Part shown: positions 11,773 to 21,479 of the stretch, in pieces
Numbering within the stretch: position 1 is the stretch's first letter
Layout of the letters: the number at the start of each line of letters is the position of its first letter
Source: Solen grandis
Taxonomy: Eukaryota > Mollusca > Bivalvia > Adapedonta > Solenidae
Direction: 5' to 3'
Length of the DNA: 64,000 nucleotides
Assembly (NCBI GenBank): GCA_021229015.1
Contig: CM037781.1
Coordinates: forward strand, 63,794,227-63,858,226
Program-made: the position numbers and the translations under genes
Notes under the pieces: model-generated
Database searches by the model: none
Seen by the model: only the letters and a program-made list of their open reading frames with translations
Told to the model about the DNA's origin: nothing

Positions 11773-12778
11773 GGCAACCCATCCATCATTAAATTATAAT
11801 AATGGCCCTCAAATGCTAAATGACTTCAGTGCAGATGCAAGCATCCATTGACTTGGGAGTTATAGGCTCTTTTGTTCAAAGGTTTAACTATAAAAAATCC
11901 CATGATCCCTTGATGCACTGGCGATGTGCGTGACGAAAGTAAGTGAAGACTTGATCGCGATACTGATAGCAGGGATAGTCAAGGAGCAAGGTTTTGATAT
12001 ATCTTCATGTATATCTCATTGAAATCTACTAAATGACAAAAAAAAAAATCCCCTGTAAAAATGTAAACCAGTCATACAAAGGACTTGAAATTTTCACCGA
12101 GTAAGGAATAGTTCTCACTTATTCTAGTCGAATAGGACATGTTAATTCATTCGTTAGGTAACAGTCAATCTATTCGGTATTGAAAGAGAACTCACCCGCT
12201 TTCGTAAATGCTAATGCAGTTGACTTTTCTCAAATGTTCAAGTATAGTAAGTCTTTGTTAGCCCTGTGGGCTAGATTGCATGAAGTGCTCAAATTGAGGA
12301 AGTCCATACATATGACTACTGTAGAAAAACTCTGATGGTAAGTTTCTATCAGCAAATATTAAGGCTTTGGTATGCAAGTTGGCAAAATGTGAAATGCTAC
12401 TTCAAACTTACAATAATCTCAGATTGAACAATGAACAAATAATTTGCCAGGATTGTGAAGGAAAATGAGGCAAGCAACTAACTTGTTTCCTATTGGTCAA
12501 TGTGAATTTATTTGCTGATCCCTTTCGTTGTCCATAAACATTTTATGATGCTCCGCAATGATCGCCTCAATAAAATTTAAGTTTTGCAATCGAGGAGAAA
12601 GATTTTTAAGGATAGGTCAAATTAAGTGGTCATGTAAATTTTATAGTAAATGCAAGTCTGCATAGACTTTAACAAAAGAGCCTATAACTCCAAGTCAATT
12701 TGATGCTTATATCTCCACTGAAGTCTTTTTAAGCATTTGAAGCACCATGATTATAATTTAATGATGGATGGTTTACCA
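11773..12778. mobile_element. TTAA-flanked inverted-repeat element (non-autonomous DNA transposon)
   Basis: Arms of about 110 bp at 11773-11882 and 12669-12778 are reverse complements with scattered mismatches. Shared motifs include CCATCCATCATTAAATTATAAT and AAAAGAGCCTATAACTCC, which are split here across the two arms. TTAA lies directly outside both ends (11769-11772 and 12779-12782), as expected of a target duplication. The 790 bp interior has no meaningful reading frame. TTAA targets are typical of piggyBac-type transposases, so a piggyBac-mobilised MITE is a fair inference, but the terminal bases were not matched to a known family. Confidence 0.75.
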
Positions 12779-12923
12779 TTAACATATACGACATGAATAT
12801 ATTCGGGTTTAACAAATGCATGACAAAATTAATATCAGTTTACTAAAAATATATATGAAACAATGGATTTGACTTGTGTAGAATATCCACTAACCACTTT
12901 TTCTTGCATAATCAAAGCTTTAA

Positions 12924-13106
12924 ATCGGACACAACTTCAATATTTATAAAAATGACTGTGATTGTCATAACGGCATACAAGATAGATTGTGTCGCAAAAG
13001 TTCGTGCTTAAAGTACAAAGAAAGACTATCAAAAGCTCCATATGCTGCATCAACACGCCTAGGAGACCCGCAACAAACTGTTCTTACACAGTTCTTCAAA
13101 CACTAG
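12924..13106 (+). pseudogene. Short Cys-bearing coding remnant of unknown origin
   Basis: An open frame of 60 codons ends at TAG 13104-13106. Its middle is rich in Cys, Lys and Arg and begins around an N-D-C-D-C-H-N-G string. No Met start is visible and it is preceded by TAA. It lies about 350 bp upstream of the retrotransposon coding region, so it could be the end of an ORF1 or an older unrelated insertion. I do not recognise it. Confidence 0.25.
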
Positions 13107-13484
13107 CTTTAAAGCCAATGTAAAATTTTACTACATTGTACTACTAGAAATATTGTGAACAAGTATATGGTCCATATAATGCAAGTTATTATTGATAGAG
13201 AAACAGTGGTTGAAGCAATATAAACTATAAGCTATACCCCGTCACATTACTATACAAACAATGCTTCACATGAAAAAAATATAACCCGAAAGAGTCTACC
13301 ATGATACATACTTGAGATTGTAGAGCATGCTCCAAACTACCAGTAGCTCTATTTTGCATCAGATATTTTGGATGTTTTGCTTGATGATTAGGCTATAATT
13401 TTATGTACGTGAACATGAATATCCAAAGAATATCTCTGAGTATTTACATTTTTCTAAACATATTACAGATCTTGACTTTATTAC

Positions 13485-14120
13485 ATGAAAATTTGTTTTG
13501 TACATTATAGTGTATCAAATATGTACCAGGCAGAAAATTATTCACACGTGAAATACAGTCACAATAGCGACCAGGTAGATAATTGTCCATGTGTGAAATA
13601 CAGATACAATAGTGATCAATTACTGGCTATAGGAGAAAGGGTTACACACAATAGAGGATTATTCCTGCCAGACCAAAGTGTTAATTATACAATAAATATG
13701 TTGAACAATTCTCAGTCCAGGAAAAGGCAAAGAGGTAAACGTGGGAAAACAAAACTTATATCGAAACCTGTAGGGGCAAACCTACAAAACCTTGTCTATC
13801 CAAAAGAATGCAGCACATTAAAACAGTTGAGCGAACAAATACACTGCATTACTTTGAACTGCAGATCTGTTGTCAACAAAGGTGCTGTTGTTGGACAATA
13901 CCTACGAGATGAGAAAATAGATTTTGCATTGCTTACAGAGACATGGTTCTCCGATGAAAAACAGCACCAGCCTGAAACTTCAGATCTTAACCAGTATGGT
14001 TATAAATAAAGTGTCGCGAATAGAAAACATAAGAAAGGAGGCGGAATTGCAATGTCATGTAGAACATCCATTAATATGAGAAAAATTGCGTGCAAATGTA
14101 CGAAAAGCTTTGAATATGGT
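13485..14120 (+). pseudogene. Retrotransposon endonuclease, N-terminal part
   Basis: An open frame runs to TAA at 14007-14009, then continues in the same frame through a GGGIA stretch to about 14120, where the pearl-like element begins. The apurinic-type endonuclease signature starts around 13850 (LNCRS, then TETW near 13940). One in-frame stop and one insertion disrupt it. The first about 110 residues are a basic, low-similarity lead region. Confidence 0.8.
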
Positions 14121-14130
14121 ATGACATTTA

Positions 14131-15396
14131 GCTCGACTATTCGAAGAATATGAGAGCTATTGTAGTCGCCCTGGCGTCGGCGTTGGCGTTACAGCTTTTG
14201 GTTAAAGTTTTGCATGCAGGTTACTATCAACCTTATATCTCAATAACCATTTATGGTATTGACTTGAAATTTTATAAATATGTTCAGGGGCATCAGACAA
14301 CCAAGGTAGATAACTCTTGACTGAATTTAATATGAATTATGGCCCCTTTTTAACTTAGAAAGTTTGGTTTAAGTTTTGCATGCAATAGAAAATTTGGTTA
14401 AAGTTTTGCGTGCAAGCTACTATCCAGTTTTTATCTCAATAACCATTCATGGTATTGACTTGAAAGTTTATGAATTTGTTTAGGGGCATCAGACAACCAA
14501 GATATAAAACTCTTGATGGAATATATTACAAATTATGGCTCCTTTTTAACTTAGAAATTTTGGTTAAAGTTTTGCATGCAAGATACTCTCATGCTTATAT
14601 CTCATTATCCAGGCATGCGATTGATTTTAAACATCTTTAATATGTTAGGGGTATCATACTTTCATGGAGATAACTCTGGATAGAATATGTTACAAATTAT
14701 GGTCCCTTTTTAACTTAAAAATTTTGGTTAAAGTTTTGCATGCAAGTTACTTTCATGCTAATATCTCAGTATCCAGGCATGCAATTAATTTGAAACATCT
14801 TTAATATGTTTAGGGATATCATACTTTCATGGTAGATAACTCTTGATAGAATATGTTACAAATTATGGCCCCTTTTGAACTTAGAAAATTTGGTTAAAGT
14901 TTTGCATGCAAGGTACTCTCATGCTTATATCTCAGAGTCCAGGCATTGGATTGATTTGAAACATCTTCAATGTGTTTAGGGGTAACATACTATAAAAGAA
15001 GATAACACTTGATGGAATATATTAAAATTATGGCCCCCTTTTAACTTAGAATTTTGCTTAAATTTTTGCATTCAAGCTACTATCCAGCTTATAACTCAGA
15101 AATTGCTTGTGGAATTGACTAGAAAGTTAAGGAGTGTCTTCAGAGGCATCAGAAAACAAGGAGGATAACCCTTGGACTGAATTTTATGCAAATTATGACC
15201 CTTTTCTTGCTTGGAGTTTTGGTTAAAGTTTTGCATGCACAGTGTTATTATGCTTATGTCTCAGTAACTTGGCATGGGATTGATTTTAAGCTTCATAAAA
15301 ATATTAAGGGGCATCAGACTATCAAGGTATATCATTTTTGACAATTATTATGTACAGTGTATGTGAAAGGCAAGAATTGAAATAGATTTTGATTTA
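14131..15396 (+). mobile_element. Pearl-like / Helentron-type non-autonomous element with about 165 bp tandem core, copy 1
   Basis: The 5' end carries a perfect hairpin TATTC-GAA-GAATA (14138-14150) and a GGCGTCGGCGTTGGCGTT stretch. Then come about seven monomers of 157-167 bp, marked by TTGGTTAAAGTTTTGCATGC near 14198, 14394, 14561, 14724, 14890, 15054 and 15211. It interrupts the endonuclease of the CR1-like element. Similar AAAAGC-TTTGAAT strings flank it (14104 and 15400). The architecture of a short flank followed by an array of about 160 bp units fits bivalve pearl elements as I remember them. No coding capacity is seen. Confidence 0.7.
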
Positions 15397-15398
15397 CC

Positions 15399-15851
15399 AA
15401 AAAGCATTTTGAATGTCCTCTGACAGCTCTTGTTAAGGATATCCCATTACATGTGATTGGTATTTATAGGCCTCCGTCAGCATCAACTTACAGTCAGTTT
15501 GTTATTGATTTTTGTGATTTCATGGAAAAAAGTATGACAAAATATTCAAATCTAATGATCATGGTCGACTTCAATCTACATTTAAATGAGGACAGCAATG
15601 CAGTTTCTGATTTCAAAAACTCTCTGTTCGCCATGGGACTCGAGCAACATGTTGACTTTTCTACTCACATAGCTGGTCAATGCTTAGATCTACTAATTAC
15701 AGAAATAGTAAATGGAGTTGAGGTCCATTCCTGTCAACCTGGTCCATTTATCTCTGATCATTGTGTAGTGAAGATAGTCCTCAAAATAAAAAAGAAAGTA
15801 TCAAAAGCAAAACCGTTTCCGGTAGAAACTTCCGGGAAATTGACCAATTGA
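15399..15851 (+). pseudogene. Retrotransposon endonuclease, C-terminal part
   Basis: Resumes after the nested element with the IYRPP motif at about 15460, then VDFNLH (the usual Gly before DFN is Val) near 15570 and SDHCVV near 15755. It ends at TGA 15849-15851, where the frame shifts into the next segment. Confidence 0.82.
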
Positions 15852-17210
15852 TGTTTTCGAACGATCTTAGCAACATTGCTGTTGAGGACACTGATGTTAA
15901 TCATTTTGTTGAAATTTTTGAAAGCAAAATAACAGATATTTTAAACTTTGATGCGCCACTTACAGAAAAGACAAAAATATGTAGAAACCCTAAGCCATGG
16001 TTTAATGAGAATATACAATCTCTTAAACAACAAACCAGAAAGTTAGAGAGACTGTGGCGCAAACATCGTGAAACTCATCAGTTTGAAGCTTTTAAAACTG
16101 CAAGAAACAAGTACAACTTTGAAATTAACAAAGAAAAAACCCGAGTTTTGACAGAAAAGGTAACAAGCGCAAAAGGTGATTCGAATAAACTTTACTCTTT
16201 GGTGTCCGAATTAACAGGATCTAAATCTAAATTGGAGAACCCTATGCCGCAAAGCGAATCTGACTGTCCTTGCTGAAGATTTTACACAATTTTTCATGAA
16301 CAAAATTGATAAAATACGCAATTCGTTGAAAGATTATATAAGTTACCAACCACAATGTAAGGATGTTCCACATATTGATTATTTCGAAGAGTTAAGTCAA
16401 GATAAAATTGAAAAGCTAGTATTTGAACTTAATACAACGTCTTATGAATTGGATGTCTTACCAACACATATCTTAAAGCAATTCCTTAATAACCTGCTGC
16501 CAACTATTACATCGTTAGTGAACATTTCTCTTAAACAAGTGTTTTTCCAGACAGATATAAACAGGCTATTGTCAGACCTTTTCTTAAGAAATCTGGACTT
16601 GATTTAGAACTTGAAAATTATAGACCAGTGAGTAATTTATCTTTTCTATCAAAACTTATTGAAAAAGCTGTTCTCCTAAGACTTCACGCACACGCGGAAA
16701 AATTTGCCCTTTTATCAATTAACCAGTCCGCCTATAGACGCTATCATTCGTGTGAAACGGCGCTTATGTGACTTGTCAATGACATTCTAAGTGGCATGGA
16801 AAGTCAAGAAGTTACCGCTTTGATCGCTATTGATCTAAGTACTGCTTTTGATACAGTCGACCATAACATTTTACTAGACGTTCTTCATAAACAGTATGGT
16901 GTATCTGGCACTGTGTTGAATTGGAGAGAGTCATATCTGAGACCAAGAGTTGTAGAGTTATCGTAAACTCATCTCGATCCTCATCCCGTCCACTAGAATG
17001 TAGTGTGCCCCAGGGCAGTTGCTTGGGTCCCTGGCTCTACTTGACCCATGCTAGTACACTATTTTATGTCATCCAACCGTCAATTTCATTAAATGGGTTC
17101 GCTGATGACCATATCGCTCATAAACGCTTCAGTCCTCTGTCTCATATACATGAACAACAAAATATCCAACAACTAGAAGCATGTGCTGTCATATCAACTG
17201 CTGGATGAAC
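15836..17210 (+). pseudogene. Retrotransposon linker and reverse transcriptase domain, frameshifted
   Basis: Three frames are used in turn. The linker runs to TGA near 16276. The pre-RT block is 16296-16607. Then another frame carries [12 protein letters not shown] (about 16610), AIDLSTAFDTVDH (about 16828), VPQGSCLGP (about 17005) and FADD (about 17098). FADD replaces the usual YADD. At least three frameshifts and two stops are present, so no active enzyme can be made. Confidence 0.8.
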
Positions 17211-17967
17211 GAAAACAAATTAAAAACGAACACTTCTAAAACAGAATTTATATTGTTTGGTAGTCGAGCTCAGTTGAACAAGTGTATTACTACATATATT
17301 GATATTGCTGGTGACTTCATAAACCGTGAAAGTTGCATTAGATACCTAGGTGCCTACCTTGACGAAACCTTATCCTTTAAGGAACATGTAAATCGTAAAT
17401 GCCACTCTGCAATGTTGAATTTTTTCAGAGTAAAGTGTATCAGAAAATACCTGACTAGAGCTGCAACTGAAATCCTTCTACTGTCACTGGTTATCTCTCA
17501 TCTGTACTACTGTAATGTTATATTGTATGGTATTTCTGAGACAGAGTTGCGCAAAATGCAACGCATTCAAAATATGTGCGCTAAATTAGTTCTTAACAGA
17601 GGCAAATATGAAAGTGCCAAGAAAGCCTTGCATGATTTACATTGGCTCCCAATAAAGGCCAGAATCAATTTCAAAATATTGACAATCATGTTCAACTGCA
17701 GCACTGGTCGGGCTCCTGTTTATTTGACACAATTATTAACTAAACATGTTAATCGTAGACCAGGATTAAGATCAGCCAGTGATTCCAGCATTACATATGA
17801 TGTGCCGTTTAACAGGAAAACTAGGTTTAATGAGGTTTAAAGTTTCTGCACTATAGGGCCGAAATTATGGAACAATCTGCCTCCGTATATTAAGCAAACC
17901 GAGTCAATAGACGAGTTTAAGAAAAAACTAAAAACGCATTATTTCACACAGTTTTACGACTTGTTTT
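17181..17967 (+). pseudogene. Retrotransposon RT thumb and C-terminal region
   Basis: An open frame of 219 codons ends at TAA 17838-17840. Motifs are RYLGAYLD (about 17340), RIQNMCAKLVL (about 17565), HDLHWLPIKARI (about 17632) and, after the stop in a shifted frame, GPKLWNNLPPYIKQ (about 17857) to the natural end at TAA near 17966. This is the least damaged part of the element. Confidence 0.82.
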
Positions 17968-18187
17968 AAAACTGATATTGATTTGATTTATCTGATATTT
18001 TACATAATCTTGTCCGGAGCTTTTATAGTTTTGTCATCTGCTTTTATTAGCTTTTTTTAAACATAAACTAGTAAAGTACCTTGATGTCCATCTGTATTTT
18101 AATTTAATGTTTTTATGCTTTTTCGCTATATTTTATATGTATTTGTTTACACTTTTTGGTGAGAATATATGTATGTTTAATGTACAA

Positions 18188-18345
18188 CTGTGAGGAAGTC
18201 TTCCAGCTGGCTTGCGGTAGGTCGGTGGTTCTACCTGGATGCCTCCGTGCATTCGGGCTCTTCCTCCACCTGTGATTAGCTGGACGTCGCTATATGACTA
18301 AAATACTGTCGAAGCGACGGTAAACTGAAATAGTCAAGTTTATTG
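18188..18345 (+). mobile_element. SINE family A (V-SINE-like), 5'-truncated
   Basis: Contains TGTGAGGAAGTCTTCCAGCT, then GGACGTCGCTATATGACT and CTGTCGAAGCGACGGTAAAC, all shared with copies at 57295-57535 and 59405-59650. The tRNA-like head is missing. It sits directly after the CR1-like 3' UTR. Confidence 0.75.
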
Positions 18346-19017
18346 TACAACGCAATTGAATGTCATGTATAGAAATAGGCGTTTCATGAAATAAACACGT
18401 TTAACGTTTAGCTACATGGCAAGGTGGAAAACAGACAACTCTTTGACACAAACCTAGAAATTAAAAATCTTAACACGATGTGCTTAATAAGGCAACCCTC
18501 AATAACAAAATAGAGCCAAGACCTCACCAGTGCGATTTATCAGACTTAACACCTTCAAGTTACAGCTTCCATGTTTGTGAAATTAACCTATTTATCCTAT
18601 TAAGCCCATTTATCTTATTTAGCATATGCAGTTAATAGGCTACAACACTCATCCCATTCAGCATATTTACCCTATCTAACTTAAAACAGGCTATGCAAAT
18701 TTGCCCATTTAACTCTTTTTAGCTAATGTTTTCAATAGGCTTCAACATTCAGCCCATTTAGCAAACTGACCCCAACTTTCCGCAGTATTAATTAAATATA
18801 CTAAAAAGGCTGAGTGCTGTAATGGCTAAATAAAACACAAGCTGACGATCTGCACACTACCAGCGTAAATAGTTCCCTGTTTTTCCAAACCTTACAATTT
18901 AAATCCTCAGGAACCGGAGAGTTACTTTGCTAAAAACAGTTGCGAATAAACATATTTTTGTCAGTCTCGTAATTATACATTAAAACCCAGTACTGTATAA
19001 TCTATGTTATATTTTAG
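18346..19017. other. Intron sequence before E11
   Basis: AT-rich. The stretch 18590-18775 is a loose repeat of CCCATTTAGC-like words with TTAATAGGCT spacers, probably a decayed short-unit array. The polypyrimidine tract and acceptor for E11 close the interval. Confidence 0.45.
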
Positions 19018-19754
19018 ACCAAAGTGGCGGGTCGACAGATGGATCTGACGGTAATACAGGAACAGGTAGCGGTTCAAGCGGCAATGGATCCGACGACAGT
19101 ACAGGATCAGGAAGTGGATCTAGCGGAGACGGTACTGGCCAGACGAAAGGATCGACCGATGGCAGTACTGGCACTGGTGAAGGAAGTGGATCAAATGGGG
19201 ATGGAACTGGCTCAACCGGCGGATCCGACGACAGTACAGGATCAGGAAGTGGATCTAGCGGAGACGGTACTGGCCAGACAGACGGATCGACCGATGGCAG
19301 TACTGGCACTGGTGAAGGAAGTGGATCAAATGGGGACGGAACTGGCTCAACCGGCGGATCCGACGACAGTACAGGATCAGGAAGTGGATCAAACGGAGAC
19401 GGAAATGATCAAAACGGCGGATCAACCGGCGGAGAGGGAACTGGTTCGACTGGGGGATCTGGCGATATGGATGACAGCGAAGTATATGTCACGATGGAAG
19501 AACATTTGCAGTTGCAAGAGCTTGTATTTGAATTAAATGAGACGGTAAATCTGCTGCTACAATATCATAACGGCCAGTCTGGTTGGACAAATTCCTTTGG
19601 AGGTAATGTCGAGATGACGTTTAACTATAACTGCACATATTCAGAAACATACGCCGAGGTCCCAGGAATGGAACAGTGGTGCTTGCAGAATTGTAACCAC
19701 ACCCCAGCATTTTGTCCCGAAAGCCATTGTGACTGCTATGGCGAATGGCCGCCT
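19018..19754 (+). CDS. Exon E11: Gly/Ser/Thr/Asp-rich repeat, coiled coil, six-Cys module
   Basis: Follows ATATTTTAG and ends before GTAAGT. It enters in phase 1, leaves in phase 0, and has no stop in frame. Residues 1 to about 148 are low complexity, rich in Gly, Ser, Thr and Asp, built on a 45-residue (135 bp) repeat with copies at 19086 and 19221 and a partial third at 19356. A Leu/Glu-rich stretch of about 25 residues near 19485-19565 looks like a short amphipathic coiled coil. The C-terminal part has six Cys spaced C-x15-C-x3-C-x6-C-x4-C-x-C. There are N-glycosylation sequons NET, NCT and NHT. A shifted frame is also open across the repeat, but only this frame joins E10 and E12 and carries the Cys module. 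I do not recognise the module with certainty. Confidence 0.88.
19086..19402 (+). repeat. 135 bp coding minisatellite (45 aa Gly/Ser repeat)
   Basis: GGATCCGACGACAGTACAGG recurs at 19086, 19221 and 19356, giving a period of exactly 135 bp. There are two full units and a partial third. The period is a multiple of three, so copy number can change without breaking the frame. Confidence 0.9.
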
Positions 19755-20240
19755 GTAAGTACCTGATTTCTACTTCTGCCTTTAAATTTATGATAGTAAA
19801 CGTAGCTGCCATGTCGAATGATCGCCTGTAAGTGACTGATTTCTGTTTGTTTGTTGTTTATTGGATTTCACGTCTAGTCATTTGGAAACGATGTGTACTT
19901 GAGACGGATATAGTGCTGCCACACTGCAGTATCACGCCGTAGACAGGTGGCATAATACCACACCCAGTCACATTATCCTGACACCGGGCCAACAAGTCCT
20001 GCAACTACCCTTATATGCTGAGCGCCAAGCAAGGGAGCTATACCAGTAACATTTTTTACGGTATGTCGCGGTCGGGAATCGAACCCATGACCTCCCGATT
20101 CCGGGGCAGACGCTTTAACCACTCGACCACAGGGCACGGTACACCTGATTCTAATTCTGCCTTTAAATTAATGATAGTAAACGTAGCTGCCATCGCGAAT
20201 GGCCGCCTGTAAGAACCTGATTTCTAATTCTACCTTAAAA
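19733..20240 (+). repeat. Tandemly triplicated exon-end/donor segment in last intron
   Basis: The last bases of E11 plus its donor and about 45 bp of intron recur. Donors lie at GT 19755, 19828 (73 bp later) and 20209. Each is preceded by a form of GAATGGCCGCCT and followed by CTGATTTCT-type sequence. The second unit is split by the SINE at 19845-20144. Confidence 0.8.
19845..20144 (-). mobile_element. SINE family B, full-length, tRNA-derived
   Basis: Read on the minus strand it begins with a tRNA-Ser/Leu-like head. The A-box region GTCGAGTGGTTAAAGCG lies near 20130, and the B-box GGGTTCGATTCCC near 20080. The body includes CTGCAGTGTGGCAGC, and the tail is near 19845-19860. A target duplication CTGATTTCT/CTGATTCT flanks it (19836-19844 and 20145-20152). 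It is inserted inside the duplicated donor unit in the last intron, antisense to the gene. Confidence 0.85.
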
Positions 20241-20336
20241 GAAATGGTTAAGTCTAGGTAGAGACTTAGACCTCAGATAATTGTATTTACTGTTGTATAA
20301 AAACATGAGGTAGAACGATAGAAAGGAAGATATCAA

Positions 20337-20338
<2 letters not shown>

Positions 20339-20373
<35 letters not shown>
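20339..20373. repeat. (GT)n microsatellite
   Basis: A GT run in the last intron of the EGF gene. Confidence 0.95.
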
Positions 20374-20374
<1 letters not shown>

Positions 20375-20563
20375 TATTTTGGCCATTTTGAAAAAAATAT
20401 TCAGAACAACGAACGCCTACGGCGTGAGCTAGAAAATTTAAAGTAACCATAACCCCTTCTTATACCTTTCTTTTAACTAGACTTAATCCAAACCCAAACC
20501 CTAGCCTTTACCTTCTTTAATTAAAATGTCCAGTAATTTAAAATAACTCGTATTATTTTCCAG

Positions 20564-20683
20564 GTTTTTAGAAACTGCTCCAACGCAGCAGATACAGACT
20601 TACCCCCCAATTATTGCAGTTGGTACTGTAATGAAAATCCATCTCTCTGCCCCGAGGATTCCTGCGTTTGCGAAGACGACTAA
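20564..20683 (+). CDS. Terminal exon E12: second six-Cys module and stop
   Basis: Begins after TTTTCCAG in phase 0 and runs 39 codons to TAA at 20681-20683. Its Cys spacing is C-x12-C-x3-C-x6-C-x4-C-x-C. The last five Cys match the E11 module exactly in spacing. Both modules also share Asn after the third Cys, Pro three residues further on, and Pro after the fourth Cys. This internal similarity and the phase 0 to 0 join support the exon call. A sequon NCS is present. The protein ends in acidic residues just after the last Cys. Confidence 0.85.
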   Translation, partial: VFRNCSNAADTDLPPNYCSWYCNENPSLCPEDSCVCEDD

Positions 20684-21479
20684 ACCGAAAACCTCAAGAA
20701 GTGTCCTTCCGAATGCAGTGTTCCCTTAAAACTGTCAGTGTAATGAAGTGATACAATAATATGATGACTCTCTAAATAGATCGACTCTATTACAAATTCA
20801 AAGTTTCATTTAAAAAAAAGTATAAAACCAACAAACAAACGTTCAAGCAGAATATCATGTTCAGGATTCATGGTTTAAAACAGAAACTATTTTGGAACAA
20901 AATGAAACGTTTTCGTCAATAATCAACTTTAAGTTAAAATGGTAAAGCACTAAGAAGTCGGTTACTTTCTGTTTTCTTTCTCTTTTGAAATACATGTAAA
21001 CAATTATAATGTAATGATATAAAAGTATTTAAAATCTTATTTTCAAATCATTTCATTCGCACACTCTGTCCACGTTTTTGTCAATTGGCAGTTAAAGATT
21101 TGATCTTATGAAATACAATTTTATATAATTACAGGTATATGATTATGAATAGAAAAGTATTGCCTTAAAAAGGGTTGTTTTTTTATAATTTTGATTATAA
21201 GTATTTTAAATCTGAAATAATCAAAAAATAGAATGCATTAAATTGTGCGAATATTTTAATCACAATTTGCAAACTGTAAAAACGAACTGATAAGTGTTGT
21301 TCCATCATTTAAATAATATTGCTTTTGTAATGTAGCCCTTTTGGTGGCAAATTCAGCGCCGCTATTGTCCTTTTTCTATTTAAACTATTAATGAATTGTA
21401 ATGGTTTGCAAAATTATCAAAAATGATTAAGCTGTAAAAAAAAACGTTTTTGTAGAAACATTTTTAAAATGAAAATAAA
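20684..21479 (+). promoter_or_regulatory. Probable 3' UTR of the EGF gene with candidate poly(A) signal
   Basis: AT-rich non-coding sequence follows the TAA stop. The first AATAAA I see downstream is at 21474-21479, and another lies near 21833. Which is used cannot be told from sequence alone, so the UTR end is uncertain. Confidence 0.4.

Larger units (their letters stand above)
13440..18187 (+). mobile_element. CR1/L2-like non-LTR retrotransposon, inactive, with nested insertion
   Basis: Coding parts in order: a start region and endonuclease N-terminus (13485-14120, with L-N-C-R-S and T-E-T-W motifs), a nested element (about 14131-15396), the endonuclease remainder (15399-15851, with I-Y-R-P-P, D-F-N and S-D-H), a linker, the reverse transcriptase (about 16290-17210) and the C-terminal region (17181-17960). 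A 3' UTR of about 200 bp follows. It lies in the sense direction inside the EGF gene intron. Stops, frameshifts and the insertion make it inactive. Assignment to the CR1/L2/Rex group rests on the H-W-L-P and W-N-N-L-P-P type C-terminal motifs and is from memory. Confidence 0.85.
93..20683 (+). other. Multi-exon gene: secreted EGF-repeat protein with Gly/Ser linker and C-terminal Cys modules (5' end outside window)
   Basis: Seen: twelve exons with AG acceptors and GT donors (E1 93-209, E2 919-1032, E3 1616-1732, E4 2459-2575, E5 3330-3440, E6 5392-5502, E7 6962-7072, E8 7758-7874, E9 8616-8732, E10 9487-9597, E11 19018-19754, E12 20564-20683). All EGF exons are phase 1-1. E11 enters in phase 1 and leaves in phase 0. 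With one base from an upstream exon the total is 1998 nt, or 666 codons, with no internal stop. Each EGF exon has six Cys and starts D-[IV]-[DN]-E-C, the calcium-binding EGF signature. Nine of the ten match the Asp/Asn hydroxylation pattern C-x-[DN]-x4-[FY]-x-C-x-C. No membrane segment is visible. Known: such proteins act outside the cell in matrix, adhesion or signalling. Inference: an extracellular structural or adhesive protein. The signal peptide and any earlier EGF exons lie left of the window. Confidence 0.9.

Noticed and set aside
19024..19536. Alternative 170-codon open frame overlapping exon E11
   Set aside because: It is a shifted frame across a repeat of 135 bp, which stays open by periodicity. 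It does not join E10 in phase and lacks the Cys module.
20060..20140. Possible tRNA-Ser/Leu gene
   Set aside because: It has A and B boxes, but it is the head of a SINE with a body, tail and target duplication.
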